NCBI RefSeq assembly: GCF_902167145.1
Contig: NC_050102.1
Location: forward strand, 1,364,001-1,428,000
Direction of reading: 5' to 3'
From: Zea mays
Taxonomy: Eukaryota > Streptophyta > Magnoliopsida > Poales > Poaceae
Length of the DNA: 64,000 nt
Shown: positions 10,746 through 20,600 of the stretch, one piece after another
How positions within the stretch are numbered: the stretch's first letter is position 1
Layout: each line of letters starts with the position of its first letter
Made by a program: the position numbers and the translations under genes
The notes under the pieces: model-generated
Database searches by the model: none
The model's input: only the letters and a program-made list of their open reading frames with translations
What the model was told of the DNA's origin: nothing

Positions 10746-11498
10746 TCACCAAACCCAGAAGGATCCAACCACCGCAACCACTACGGCGACGACCCACCCG
10801 CCGGTCATCCTCCTCCTCCTACTCTCGGCACCGGAGGTGGACTTGGAGCCTCCCGACGACCCCGACGACCCTGACCCTGCGGACGGGGATCCGCCTCCGC
10901 CGTCGGCGTCGCCGGCGTCCGTGGTGCCGTTGCCGTCCGTGGTGACGTAGACATCCAGCTGGACGGTGGCGTCGGTGCCGTTGATCCCATCCGGCGTCTT
11001 CCACAGCACGTAGCCCGTGGCCATCCGGAACGTCCCGGTGCCGCCGACGACGGGGATCTCCCGGACGTCCTGGCCGGTGTCGTCGCGGCCCAGCACGGCG
11101 AGCGTGCTCCCGTTGTGGGCCCCCGACGTGAGCAGCAGGTTGGCGCACACCATAAGCGCCGCCCCGGTCTGGGACGCCAGCATGTAGAAGCCCTGCATGC
11201 GGCCCAGCGCGGCGGACGCGGGCGACGCCTCCTCCGTCAGCGGGTCGTCGATCACCATGGTGTCGCCGAACGTCATGCCCAGCGCCGGCGCCGTCGGGGT
11301 GGACCCCGCGCCGGGCCCCTTGATCACCTTCACCGCGGTCGGGCTGGCGCCCGACGTGATGTCGTGCATGAAGAAGCTCAGGTGGGTGGTGCCGTTGTCC
11401 GCGTCCGCCGCCATCGTCAGGATGGGGAATGAGGGGGCGACGGACGTGGCAATGGCAACGAGGAAGACGAGGAGGACGGGCGCGGTGGTGGTGGCCAT
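10746..11498 (-). CDS. Dirigent protein with GPI-anchor-like C-terminus (cluster member 4)
   Basis: The single exon encodes 250 aa from ATG at 11498. A signal peptide (residues 1-30, VLLVFLVAIATSVAPSFP) is followed by a dirigent domain with HLSFFMHDITSG, MTFGDTMVIDDPLT, GRMQGFYMLASQ, AHNGSTLAVLGRDD and PVVGGTGTFRMATGYVLW. After about residue 190 comes a Gly/Ser-rich low-complexity linker (GGGGSPSAGSGSSGSSGGSK), then basic RRRR and a hydrophobic C-terminus (GGWVVAVVVAVVGSFWVW). Signal peptide, small-residue site and hydrophobic tail suggest a GPI-anchored dirigent protein on the plasma membrane outer face; this is inference. It is more diverged than the other three members, so probably an older paralogue. 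Confidence 0.88.
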   Translation of the reverse strand: MATTTAPVLLVFLVAIATSVAPSFPILTMAADADNGTTHLSFFMHDITSGASPTAVKVIKGPGAGSTPTAPALGMTFGDTMVIDDPLTEEASPASAALGRMQGFYMLASQTGAALMVCANLLLTSGAHNGSTLAVLGRDDTGQDVREIPVVGGTGTFRMATGYVLWKTPDGINGTDATVQLDVYVTTDGNGTTDAGDADGGGGSPSAGSGSSGSSGGSKSTSGAESRRRRMTGGWVVAVVVAVVGSFWVW

Positions 11499-12460
11499 GG
11501 CGGCGGAAGGCCGGCCGCCGCTTGCCGCGTGAAGGGAAGGGAAATAAGCTAGCTTTGTGGCTGCGCACGGAATGGACTGTTAGCTTATTATGTACTGTAC
11601 GTGGAGGAGCTGACGCTGGTTGTGGTTGGTGACATGACATTGCGGCATCACCAAGCTGGGCTGGCTGGCGATGTTGGAAGTTGGAACCGGTGTCCCTCCT
11701 ACGACCAACTTCTGTACTACCGTGTTCGGCGCTTTTTTAATAGTTAAAGTTTTATAAAACAAATATATTAATATATATCATGCATAATATCTACTGTTCA
11801 TGGTTGCAGGTGTAATATATACCACTATATAATACATCAGTTTAAAATTTACAAAACTCATCCAACTAAATCACTCACACACTCATAAACTCCATTAAAT
11901 CTACCAAACAAAATACAGCTAGACTTAACACACCACCAAAACAAATAGTTCAGATTGTTGGATAATCATCTCTTCCTTACTTTTATCCCTCACCCGACTC
12001 CCCTGCGACCTCACCGCCCCACACCTCCACTTCCTCCGTGTCCCCGCTGCCCCCTCGCCCTCACTCCACCACTCGCGTCGCCGGCGTGGAACCCTGCTCT
12101 CCCCTCTGCGGCCTATATGCTAGTATAAATGAGTAAGCTAATATCAAAGTTTAGAAGACTCCACATGTGCTCTATACTCTGCTTGTTCACCGCTCCCACA
12201 TGGTGAACTACTCGCAACCGTATACAAGTCTTGAGTCAGATCACCCATAGCCTTTTCAGGTGATCGACCCACTCCAATCGGCACAGATATCAATCACCAG
12301 GAGTAATAATCACACACTTTCACTTAACAATACCAATAAGATCAATAGTTGCACACTAACTACTCGTGGTTGGACTAGTGAGACCGCTAATCTCGTAACA
12401 TACGAGCCTCAAGTCCCTCACTATGTAATACCAATAAGATCAATAGTTGCACACTAACTA
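11499..12460. other. Intergenic DNA with 38-bp direct repeat
   Basis: It contains the presumed promoter of the GPI-type dirigent gene, a C-rich patch (11990-12110) without a convincing frame, and two identical 38-bp strings starting AATACCAATAAGATCAATAG at 12329 and 12427. No gene is recognised. Confidence 0.5.
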
Positions 12461-13302
12461 CTCGGGGTAGGATGATGATGGCGCTTCCTGTTGACGTGGC
12501 GGGCCTGTGCCCTAGGTTGGGCGACGTGGGGGCTCCTCCGAAGCCGAGGTCGAGTCTGTCTTCCGTGGCCGAGGCCGAGCCCGAGCCCCCGGGTCGGGCG
12601 AGGCGGAGATCGTTCGGCAGAGGCCCGGGCGGAGTCCGAGCCCTGGGGTCGGGCGAAGCGGAGTTCGTCGTCTTCCGGGTCTTAGCCCGAGTCCGAGCCC
12701 TGGGGTCGGGCGGAGCGGAGTTCGTCGTCTTCCGGGTCTTAGCCCGAGTCCGAGCCCTGGGGTCGGGCGGAGCGGAGTTCGTCGTCTTCCGGGTCTTAGC
12801 CCGAGTCCGAGCCCTGGGGTCGGGCGAAGCGGAGTTCGTCGTCTTCCGGGTCTTAGCCCGAGTCCGAGCCCTGGGGTCGGGCGGAGCGGAGCTTCCTATG
12901 GCGCCTTTGGCAAGGCCTGACTGCCTGTCAGACTCACTCTGTCGAGTGGCACTGCAGTCGGAGCGGCGCAGGTGGCGCTGTCCTTCTGTCAGACCGGTCA
13001 GTGGTGCGGCGAAGTGACGGCGATCACTTCGGCTCTGCCGGGGGGCGCGCGTCAGGATAAAGGTGTCAGGCCACCTTTGCGTTAAATGCTCCTGCAACTC
13101 GGTCAGTCGGTGCGGCGATTTAGTCAGGGTTGCTTCTTAGCGAAGCCAAGGCCTCGGGCGAGCCGGAGATGCGTCCGCCGTTAAAAGGGGGGCCTCGGGC
13201 GGGACGGAAGTCCCTCGAGGTCGGCTGCCCTTGGCCGAGGCTAGGCTCGGGCGAAGCGTGATCGAGTCACTCGTATGGACTGATCCCTGACTTAATCGCA
13301 CC

Positions 13303-14020
13303 TGTTGACGCTTTTTCGGAGCGCCAAACACTCAACAAGAACCGTGGCGGTGCCCTCTGCACAGGGGCGGACGGTCCGTGCGCAGGGGTCGGACGGTCCG
13401 CGGCCTGGTGCGAAGCGCGGTGGTGCTCTCTGCGCAAGGGCGGACTGTTCGCGGCCTGGGGCCGGACGGTCCGCGGCCTGGTGCGCGGCTGGGACTTCTG
13501 CCTGACGGCCGGACGGTCCGCGCCCTGGGGCCGGACAGTCCGCACGTACGCAGGGACGGCGGAAGATCGCCGACGGCGCCTAGATCTCGCTCCCGGGAGG
13601 GACCCCGTCGGGGAGTAGAGATCCTAGGTGGTGTCTAGGCTCGGGCAGGCCGACCTAGACTCCTCTAATCGACGTAGAGTCGAGGAGAGGCGGAGAATTT
13701 GGGGATTGGGAGGCTAAACCTACACTAGACTAGAACTACTCCTAGGATAAAATGCGAATAAAAGTTGTATTGATTCGATTGTTGATCATTACAAATCGGC
13801 CGTAGACCTCTCTATTTATAGAGGAGGGGGGCTGGACCCTTTACACAACTGATTCCGAGCTAATCCCGCAAATATAGCTAACAACCGTAGCACAAAACTC
13901 GGAACCCTAATCTGTTCTGCGCACGCGCGGACCGTCCGGCCCACAGGCGCGGACCGTCCGGACCGCGGACCGTCCGGCCTCAGGGCCGGACTGTCCGCCG
14001 GCTCAAAACCGGTTCGAACA
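13303..14020 (-). repeat. 3' LTR of the Tat-type element
   Basis: It starts TGTTGACGC and ends TTCGAACA in plus orientation, 718 bp. It carries many GGACGGTCCG-like near-palindromes and a reverse-strand TATA box (CTATAAATA, 13813-13821). Confidence 0.92.
13813..13821 (-). promoter_or_regulatory. TATA box in 3' LTR of Tat-type element
   Basis: The reverse strand reads CTATAAATA. The same box is present in the other LTR at 22413-22421, the copy expected to drive transcription. Confidence 0.6.
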
Positions 14021-14040
14021 TATGCCCCCCTGCCTTTTGG
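14021..14040 (-). other. Polypurine tract of the Tat-type element
   Basis: The reverse strand reads CCAAAAGGCAGGGGGGCATA directly before the 3' LTR, the expected place and composition for the plus-strand primer. Confidence 0.7.
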
Positions 14041-14092
14041 TGGAGCTAGGCGAACCAAAAGCAACTAACTCGATGTGATCACATCGGTTTTC

Positions 14093-17000
14093 TTAGGCAT
14101 CTTGCCACATACTAGGATGGTACTGTTTGAGGAAACGCCCATTTAAAGCCTTAGGTAAATCCTTGCCTTGTAATGTTTGTAGTAAATAAGCGTTACCAAA
14201 CATCACCTGTTTCACTTTATAAGGACCCTCCCAGCTTGGCGACCATTTCCCGAACTTTCGGTCTTTATTCCTTAGAGGCAGAATGGTCTTCCACACCAAG
14301 TCTCCTACTTGGAATGATTTTGCTTTGACCTTCTTGTTGTAGGCCCTAGCTATCATGATCTTGTCCTTTTCTATTGCTCCCAAAGCTATCATCCTCTTGT
14401 CGGTCACCTCATCAATATTATCCATCATTGAATTATAATAATCAGTAGTAGTTAGATCATTTTGTCTGGCAAACCTGACAGCATTCAAACTTATTTCCAC
14501 AGGTAACACTGCTTCCTGCCCATAGACAAGCTCAAAAGGAGATACTTTAGTAGCACTATGCTTAGATATTCTATGAGCCCATAAAGCTTCAGACAAAATC
14601 TTATGCCAATGTCTAGGATTATCAGATACCTTTTTCTTTATCAAATTAATCAACGTCCTATTACTAGACTCGGCCTGTCCATTGGCCTGAGCATAATATG
14701 GAGACGAATTAAGCAGCTTAATTCTGTATAATTTAGCAAATTCACGTACCTCCTTTGACATAAAAGAAGTACCTTGATCTGTAGTCAAGGTCTGGGGAAT
14801 GCCGAATCTATGAATAATATGCTCAGTTATGAACTCAATTACCTCCTTGTGCGTCATGTTCTTTAGAGCAACGGCTTCAGTCCATTTGGTGAAATAGTCA
14901 GTGGCAACTAACACAAACCGATGCCCCTTTGATGATGAAGGATGAATTTCTCCAATAAAGTCTAATCCCCATCCTCTGAATGGCCAAGGCTTGATGATAG
15001 GATGTAATTCGGCTGCAGGGACCAACTGTAGGTCGCCGAATTTTTGACACACTTGGCACCCCTTGTAGTACTTGAAACAATCAGCTGTCATACTAGGCCA
15101 ATAAAAACCAGACCTTCGCAACAACCACTTCATCTTTGGAGCTGATTGATGGGTACCACAAATCCCTTCATGTACTTCGGCCATGGCTAATATAGCATCA
15201 TCTAGGCCCAAGCACTTAAGCAGGACATCATTAACCGTTCGGCGGTAAAGTTCATCACTCATCAAAACATACTTGAAAGCTGTTCGCCGAATGTTCTTAT
15301 CTGTCCTGATATTGGGATTTTGCAAATAATTAAGTATAGGTGTCCTCCAATCATTTGTATCGGCTTCATTGTCAGCCGAATCGATTAAGAGAACCTTTCT
15401 GGTAATCGCGGACGGTCCGGCGTCAACACGCGGACGGTCCGCGGCCTGGGAATTTGGCTCTGCACTAGTTATCAGATTTTCAGTTTTGTGAAATTTCCCT
15501 CTCTTTATCCGATAACCCGATACATCTTGTGCCAAGTTGTTAGCTCTATGATTCTCAACTCTAGAGATATGCTGAATACTGAATTCATCAAAAGAATGGA
15601 TTATGCTCCAACATTTCTCAAGATAACTATTTAGAGTACCATCAAGACATTGATATTCTTCTAACACTTGTTGGACAACCAGCTGAGAATCACCAAATAC
15701 CTTCACATGTTTTACTCCCATACCATTTAACAGTTCTAAACCGAATAGGAGGGCCTCATATTCAGCTTGATTATTAGTGCAATACGTTTCCAATCGGCTA
15801 GAGAAGTCAAAGGAGACATTACTTGGTGAAACAAGCACAATGCCAATTCCTTGCCCTTCATTGCAAACCGATCCATCAAAATATAAAGTCCAAGGAGTAA
15901 TAGTGAGGTATGATATGTCTAGTTCATGAATATCATTAACCTGATGTTCTACAATAAAATCTGCTATGACTTGGCCTTTCATAGATTTCAATGGTTCATA
16001 AGCCAAGTCATATTCTATAAGTGCATAAGCCCCCTTACCAATTCTACCACTCATAATTGGGTTATGCAACATGTACTTGATTACATCGGCTTGACCAGAA
16101 ACAGTGCAACGACTAGACAGTAAATAACATCTACATTTGGTGCATGCATAAAACAAGCATAAACATAACTTTTCAATAAAAGTGTACCTTGTTTCAGCAT
16201 CCACCAACCTTCGGCTTAGATATGTCACCACATGCTCCTTCCCCTCAGTTTCTTGTGTCAGAACAGCCCCAATAACCTTGTCTTCAGCTGCAATGTATAA
16301 TCTGAATGGTGCTCCTACTTGTGGTGCTTTTAACACGGGAGCCGAAGACAAGTATTTTTTAATGAGATCAAATGCTTTCTGCTGCTCTGCCCCCCAAGTG
16401 AATTCAGCATCATTCTTAAGCCGAAGGACAGGGGTGAAGGCATCAATCTTCCCGGCTAAGTTAGAAATAAACCTTCGTAAATAATTCACCTTGCCAAGAA
16501 ACCTCTGCACTTCGACCTTACACGTCGGAGGCCCCACATTCCGAATAGACTTGATTCGGTCAGGGTCTATTTCTATACCATGTTCATGGATGACAAATCC
16601 TAAAAACTTACCAGCCGACACTCCAAAAGCACATTTACGTGGGTTCATTTTTAAACCATACCAACGCATTTTATCAAAGGCTTTGCGCAAATCAGCTATA
16701 TGAGAACTAAACTCAGCCGATTTGACTACAATATCATCAATGTAGACTTCCACAGTGTTTCCTAACAACTCATGGAAGATCAGATTCATAGCCCTCTGAT
16801 AAGTAGCACCAGCATTTTTAAGACCAAATGTCATGACAACCCATTCAAATAAACCAATGAAGCCTGGACATATAAAGGCCGTTTTAGACGCATCTTCTTC
16901 GGCCATGAAAATCTGATTATATCCGGCATTACCATCAAGGAAGCTAATAATCCTATTTCCTGATGCATTATTGATTAATGTATCGGCTATGGGCATGGGA

Positions 17001-17671
17001 TATTCATCCTTAGGAGTTGCTTTATTTAAATTACGAAAATCAATGCATACTCTAAGCTTACCTGACTCCTTCTCCACCGGCACAATATTGGAGACCCACT
17101 CTGCGTATCTGCAAGGTCTAATAAAATTAGCTTCTAGCAGCCGGTGGATTTCGTCCTTGATTCGTGGGAGAAGATCTGGACGAAATGTTCTAGCTTTCTG
17201 CTTGAAAGGTCTGAAACCAGGCTTAATAGGCAGCCGATGTTCGACAATTTCTCGGCTTAGTCCAGGCATTTCAGTGTAATTCCAAGCAAAACAATCTGAA
17301 TATTCCTTCAATAGACCGATCATCTCATTTCTAGAATCGGTCTCCAGGGTCTTGTTTACAAAAGTCGGCCTTGGAGTTTTACCATCTCCTATGTCAATCT
17401 CCTCCAAAGGATCGGCCGATGTAAACCCCTGTCCTAGTTTATCAAGATCTCTGAATTCCTCTATCATGTCTCCTACAGAGGAATCAGATGATCTTTGTGT
17501 GATGGCGGAATTTCCGGTCTCGGGGACCGGGTCATCCGTAATACTGTCTTTTCGCTGTGGTAGATGCTCGGTCTTAAAGTCCGAACTCTTTTGTGAAAGA
17601 CCAGACCATCCGGCCTTGGCGGCCGAACTGTCTGTGACCAAAGACTCATGAACTTTGTGTGTATTCATCAT
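14093..17671 (-). CDS. Retrotransposon pol polyprotein (RT, RNase H, second RNase H, integrase)
   Basis: This frame of 1192 aa starts 7 bases after the gag-protease stop and in another frame. The reverse transcriptase shows AEWVSNIVPV, RVCIDFRNLNKATPKD, MTFGLKNAGATYQRAMN and the catalytic YIDDIVV (near 16740). The RT-linked RNase H follows (RLYIAAEDKVIGAVL). A second, archaeal-like RNase H begins WTLYFDGSVCNEGQG with TNNQAEYEALL and FGDSQLVVQQV. The integrase has the H-C zinc-binding region (CQVCQKFGD) and the core LDFIGEIH, LVATDYFTKW, TLTTDQGTSF and SNRTLINLI. No stop interrupts it. How it is translated after gag is unclear: reinitiation or frameshifting are possible. Confidence 0.93.
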   Translation of the reverse strand: MMNTHKVHESLVTDSSAAKAGWSGLSQKSSDFKTEHLPQRKDSITDDPVPETGNSAITQRSSDSSVGDMIEEFRDLDKLGQGFTSADPLEEIDIGDGKTPRPTFVNKTLETDSRNEMIGLLKEYSDCFAWNYTEMPGLSREIVEHRLPIKPGFRPFKQKARTFRPDLLPRIKDEIHRLLEANFIRPCRYAEWVSNIVPVEKESGKLRVCIDFRNLNKATPKDEYPMPIADTLINNASGNRIISFLDGNAGYNQIFMAEEDASKTAFICPGFIGLFEWVVMTFGLKNAGATYQRAMNLIFHELLGNTVEVYIDDIVVKSAEFSSHIADLRKAFDKMRWYGLKMNPRKCAFGVSAGKFLGFVIHEHGIEIDPDRIKSIRNVGPPTCKVEVQRFLGKVNYLRRFISNLAGKIDAFTPVLRLKNDAEFTWGAEQQKAFDLIKKYLSSAPVLKAPQVGAPFRLYIAAEDKVIGAVLTQETEGKEHVVTYLSRRLVDAETRYTFIEKLCLCLFYACTKCRCYLLSSRCTVSGQADVIKYMLHNPIMSGRIGKGAYALIEYDLAYEPLKSMKGQVIADFIVEHQVNDIHELDISYLTITPWTLYFDGSVCNEGQGIGIVLVSPSNVSFDFSSRLETYCTNNQAEYEALLFGLELLNGMGVKHVKVFGDSQLVVQQVLEEYQCLDGTLNSYLEKCWSIIHSFDEFSIQHISRVENHRANNLAQDVSGYRIKRGKFHKTENLITSAEPNSQAADRPRVDAGPSAITRKVLLIDSADNEADTNDWRTPILNYLQNPNIRTDKNIRRTAFKYVLMSDELYRRTVNDVLLKCLGLDDAILAMAEVHEGICGTHQSAPKMKWLLRRSGFYWPSMTADCFKYYKGCQVCQKFGDLQLVPAAELHPIIKPWPFRGWGLDFIGEIHPSSSKGHRFVLVATDYFTKWTEAVALKNMTHKEVIEFITEHIIHRFGIPQTLTTDQGTSFMSKEVREFAKLYRIKLLNSSPYYAQANGQAESSNRTLINLIKKKVSDNPRHWHKILSEALWAHRISKHSATKVSPFELVYGQEAVLPVEISLNAVRFARQNDLTTTDYYNSMMDNIDEVTDKRMIALGAIEKDKIMIARAYNKKVKAKSFQVGDLVWKTILPLRNKDRKFGKWSPSWEGPYKVKQVMFGNAYLLQTLQGKDLPKALNGRFLKQYHPSMWQDA

Positions 17672-17678
17672 TTTAACT

Positions 17679-20600
17679 TTATTTAGGATTTAGCCGATTC
17701 TCCATCGGCTCTAGCATTACAGGAATGAAACCTTTCTTATCTATACTTATGAATTGATAATCAGAAAAGTCTACTCCTGTGAGACATGTAGCAGTCTCAT
17801 AAGTCCAGAGTACAGGGGCATCGGCCACAGCGATGCAGGCCGATACATCAGCATGTACTTGTTCTATGTCATCGCCTACCCATTGTATCAGCATTTGATG
17901 TAATGTAGAAGGTATACATTGATTGGCGTGAATCCAATCTCTGCCTAGGATTAAACTGTAATTTCCTTCTACATCAGCGACGAAGAATGCAGCAGCAAGG
18001 GTCTTAGTCCCGATGGTTAATTCAACGGACGTGACTCCCCTGGCTTTGATCGAACTATCAGTTCCAACACCGCTGAGGGTCATGTTGGTCTTGACAAGTT
18101 CGTCATCTTGTTTACCTAATTTTCTGTATAATGAATAAGGCATTAGATTTACAGCCGCCCCTCCATCTACCAACATCTTAGCAATTGGTATCCCATCAAT
18201 GTGGCCGCGCACGAAGAGCGGCTTTAAATGATTTACCGATTCTTTTGGTTTAGTAAAGGCGGCTTCTTTAGGACCAAAATCAAACTGGGCAACAACAGGT
18301 TCATCGTCGCCGATAATAGTACAATCGGCAGAAAATGTAATAATATTTACATCCATACCTGGGCGTTCTGGAGAAGCCTCGTAGTCGACCAGGTCTTCTC
18401 CCAGCAGATCGTCCTCTTCCATTGATGTTGTCGTGTCGTTGGAGGCTTCCTGGTGAACGGCGGACGGTCCGCGTGCGGGGGCCGGACGGTCCGCGCCTGG
18501 TGCAGGTCGTCCAGAGACTTCCTGGTGAACGGCGGACGGTCCGTGCGCAGGGGCCGGACGGTCCGCGCCTGGTGCAGATTGACTTTCTATTTCTGTGGCC
18601 GTTTGTTTTTTCTCAACGGCCTTCGGTCTCCATTTCTTTTGCGGTGGCGGGTATAGTGGATGTGTGTCATTAAATGTCTTTTCCGCCTCCTTCTCCTGGC
18701 TCTCCTTTGCTCTTAGGCGCTGTAATTTTCTCTTTTGGGATCGTGTCAATCCCGCTGGGCACCATCGAGGCATGGAGTATTTTGGATCGACTGTTTTGAT
18801 GGTAGCCGTATCCTTTTCGGTTGTGTTGGCCGATTTGCCGAAAATCATCGGCCCTTTATTATCTTCTTGTATGACAACATCTGCAGTGCCTATTTTGATG
18901 ATGTCCTTTTTTGTTGCAGTCAGATGCCCCCCTGCCGGATTGGTCGGTCTAGGAGGCCGAGTAGTCCGGCAATCTTGTTGGGCCTGTGCCTGGTGACCAG
19001 ATTCAGCAGCGCTCAATCGGTCTTGCACTGGCGGCGCCAACCTATCAAAAACGGATGTTTGGGGTGCCCCCCAGGCGGGGTACTGTGACATCCCAAATGG
19101 ATATGGTGGCATGCCCCACATTTGATTTGGGACATATGGTGGAGGTAAGTATGTGTATGGATATGGCATAGATGGATAAGGGGGTGGAGGGGTCCATGTC
19201 GGCATGTTAGGTCTCAATTGTACAATAGGACCTTTCATTTCTTCCGATTGGTGAGGTGGTCCAATCGGCCTGACCTGACGTTGCTCATGAATGGGTGAGC
19301 GGGGTCGCTTCGGTGGCCGGTCACTGGGGCCGGCCTTCTTCTTCACATATTTAGACAACAATTGATCGAAAGTCGGGCCAGGCTTGATCAGCCGACCAGC
19401 TGCTTTAAATGTATTTGTTTTCCACGTACCTATCTCTGGTCGTCGTGGTTTGAAGGTACGTGGTCGCTGCGAGTCCTGAGCATGGCCGGATCGTCCGCCA
19501 GAGTCGTCCGAACCGTCCGGGGAAGCGTCGGACCGTCCGCGTCGGGATGGCGGACTGTCCGTGATGCGCAGCACGGGTTCCTGCAACTGTCTCCCTGTCT
19601 GCGCTTGCCCCCCAGTGTTAGAGGCTGTGATGGTCACCTTCAGTGTCTCCCCTCCATCGGGGGTCTTCTCGGCCACCACCTTCCTGCAAGCAACTTTACA
19701 ATCTCCATCGGCCCTTTTAGCATTGCCGATGATTGTTTCCTTGCCTTTGCCTTTATCGGCTGTATTTGGCCGAACCAAGACTTTCTTGCCCTCGAAGTCA
19801 ATCATGTTCATCGGAAAGGGCTCTGTATCCACCTGCATTTCCTGAAATTTCAATCGTCCTTCGTTAATGGCCGATTGAATCTGTCGCCGAAATACATTAC
19901 AATCATTAGTGGCATGAGAAAATGAGTTATGCCACTTGCAGTACGCACGACGTTTTAGCTCGTCGGTGGATGGAACAGTGTGATTTATTTTAATATTGCC
20001 ATTTTTAAGTAACTCATCAAATATTTTATCACATTTACCAACATTAAATGTAAACTTTACCTCCTCTTGCCGTTTCTTTTGAACCGGCTGTAAGGAAGCA
20101 CAAGCCGAAGATTTAGCCTGCTTTGGCCAAACCATTTCAGCAGCGTACACTTCTGCTGATTCGTCATCTGAGCTACTTTGGTCGCATTCTACTATGTGTA
20201 CGTTGTGACGCATTGTTTTAGCAGTTTCTTTGCTCCGGCTTTCGCAAGCCAAAGCTCTCTGGTGTAACTGTGCTAGTGTAAAAAATTGGATGCCTTCTAA
20301 TCTTTCTTTTAAATAATATCGCAGACCATTAAAGGCTAATCCTACTAGCTGTTTCTCTGCTAAATGAATTTGAAAGCATCGGTTTCTTGTATCTCGGAAT
20401 CTCCGGATGTAATCATTAACCGATTCATCTTTTGTCTGTCGCAACGACGCTAAATCTACCAAATCCAACTCATAGTCACCGGAGAAAAAATGATCATGAA
20501 ATTTTTGTTCTAAATCCCCCCATGATGAAATGGAATTAGGAGGTAAAGTGGCGTACCATGCAAACGCAGTTCCTGTTAAAGATAATGAAAATAAACGTAC

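Noticed and set aside
12472..13017. Plus-strand frame with FVVFRVLARVRALGS repeats
   Set aside because: It is the inverted LTR array again, not a protein.
13303..14020. CRISPR-like spaced short palindromes
   Set aside because: The repeats are in LTRs of a plant retrotransposon, with irregular spacing and no cas genes.
14011..14020. B-box-like GGTTCGAAC as part of a tRNA gene
   Set aside because: No A box, no cloverleaf, and the string is the LTR terminus, present in both LTRs.
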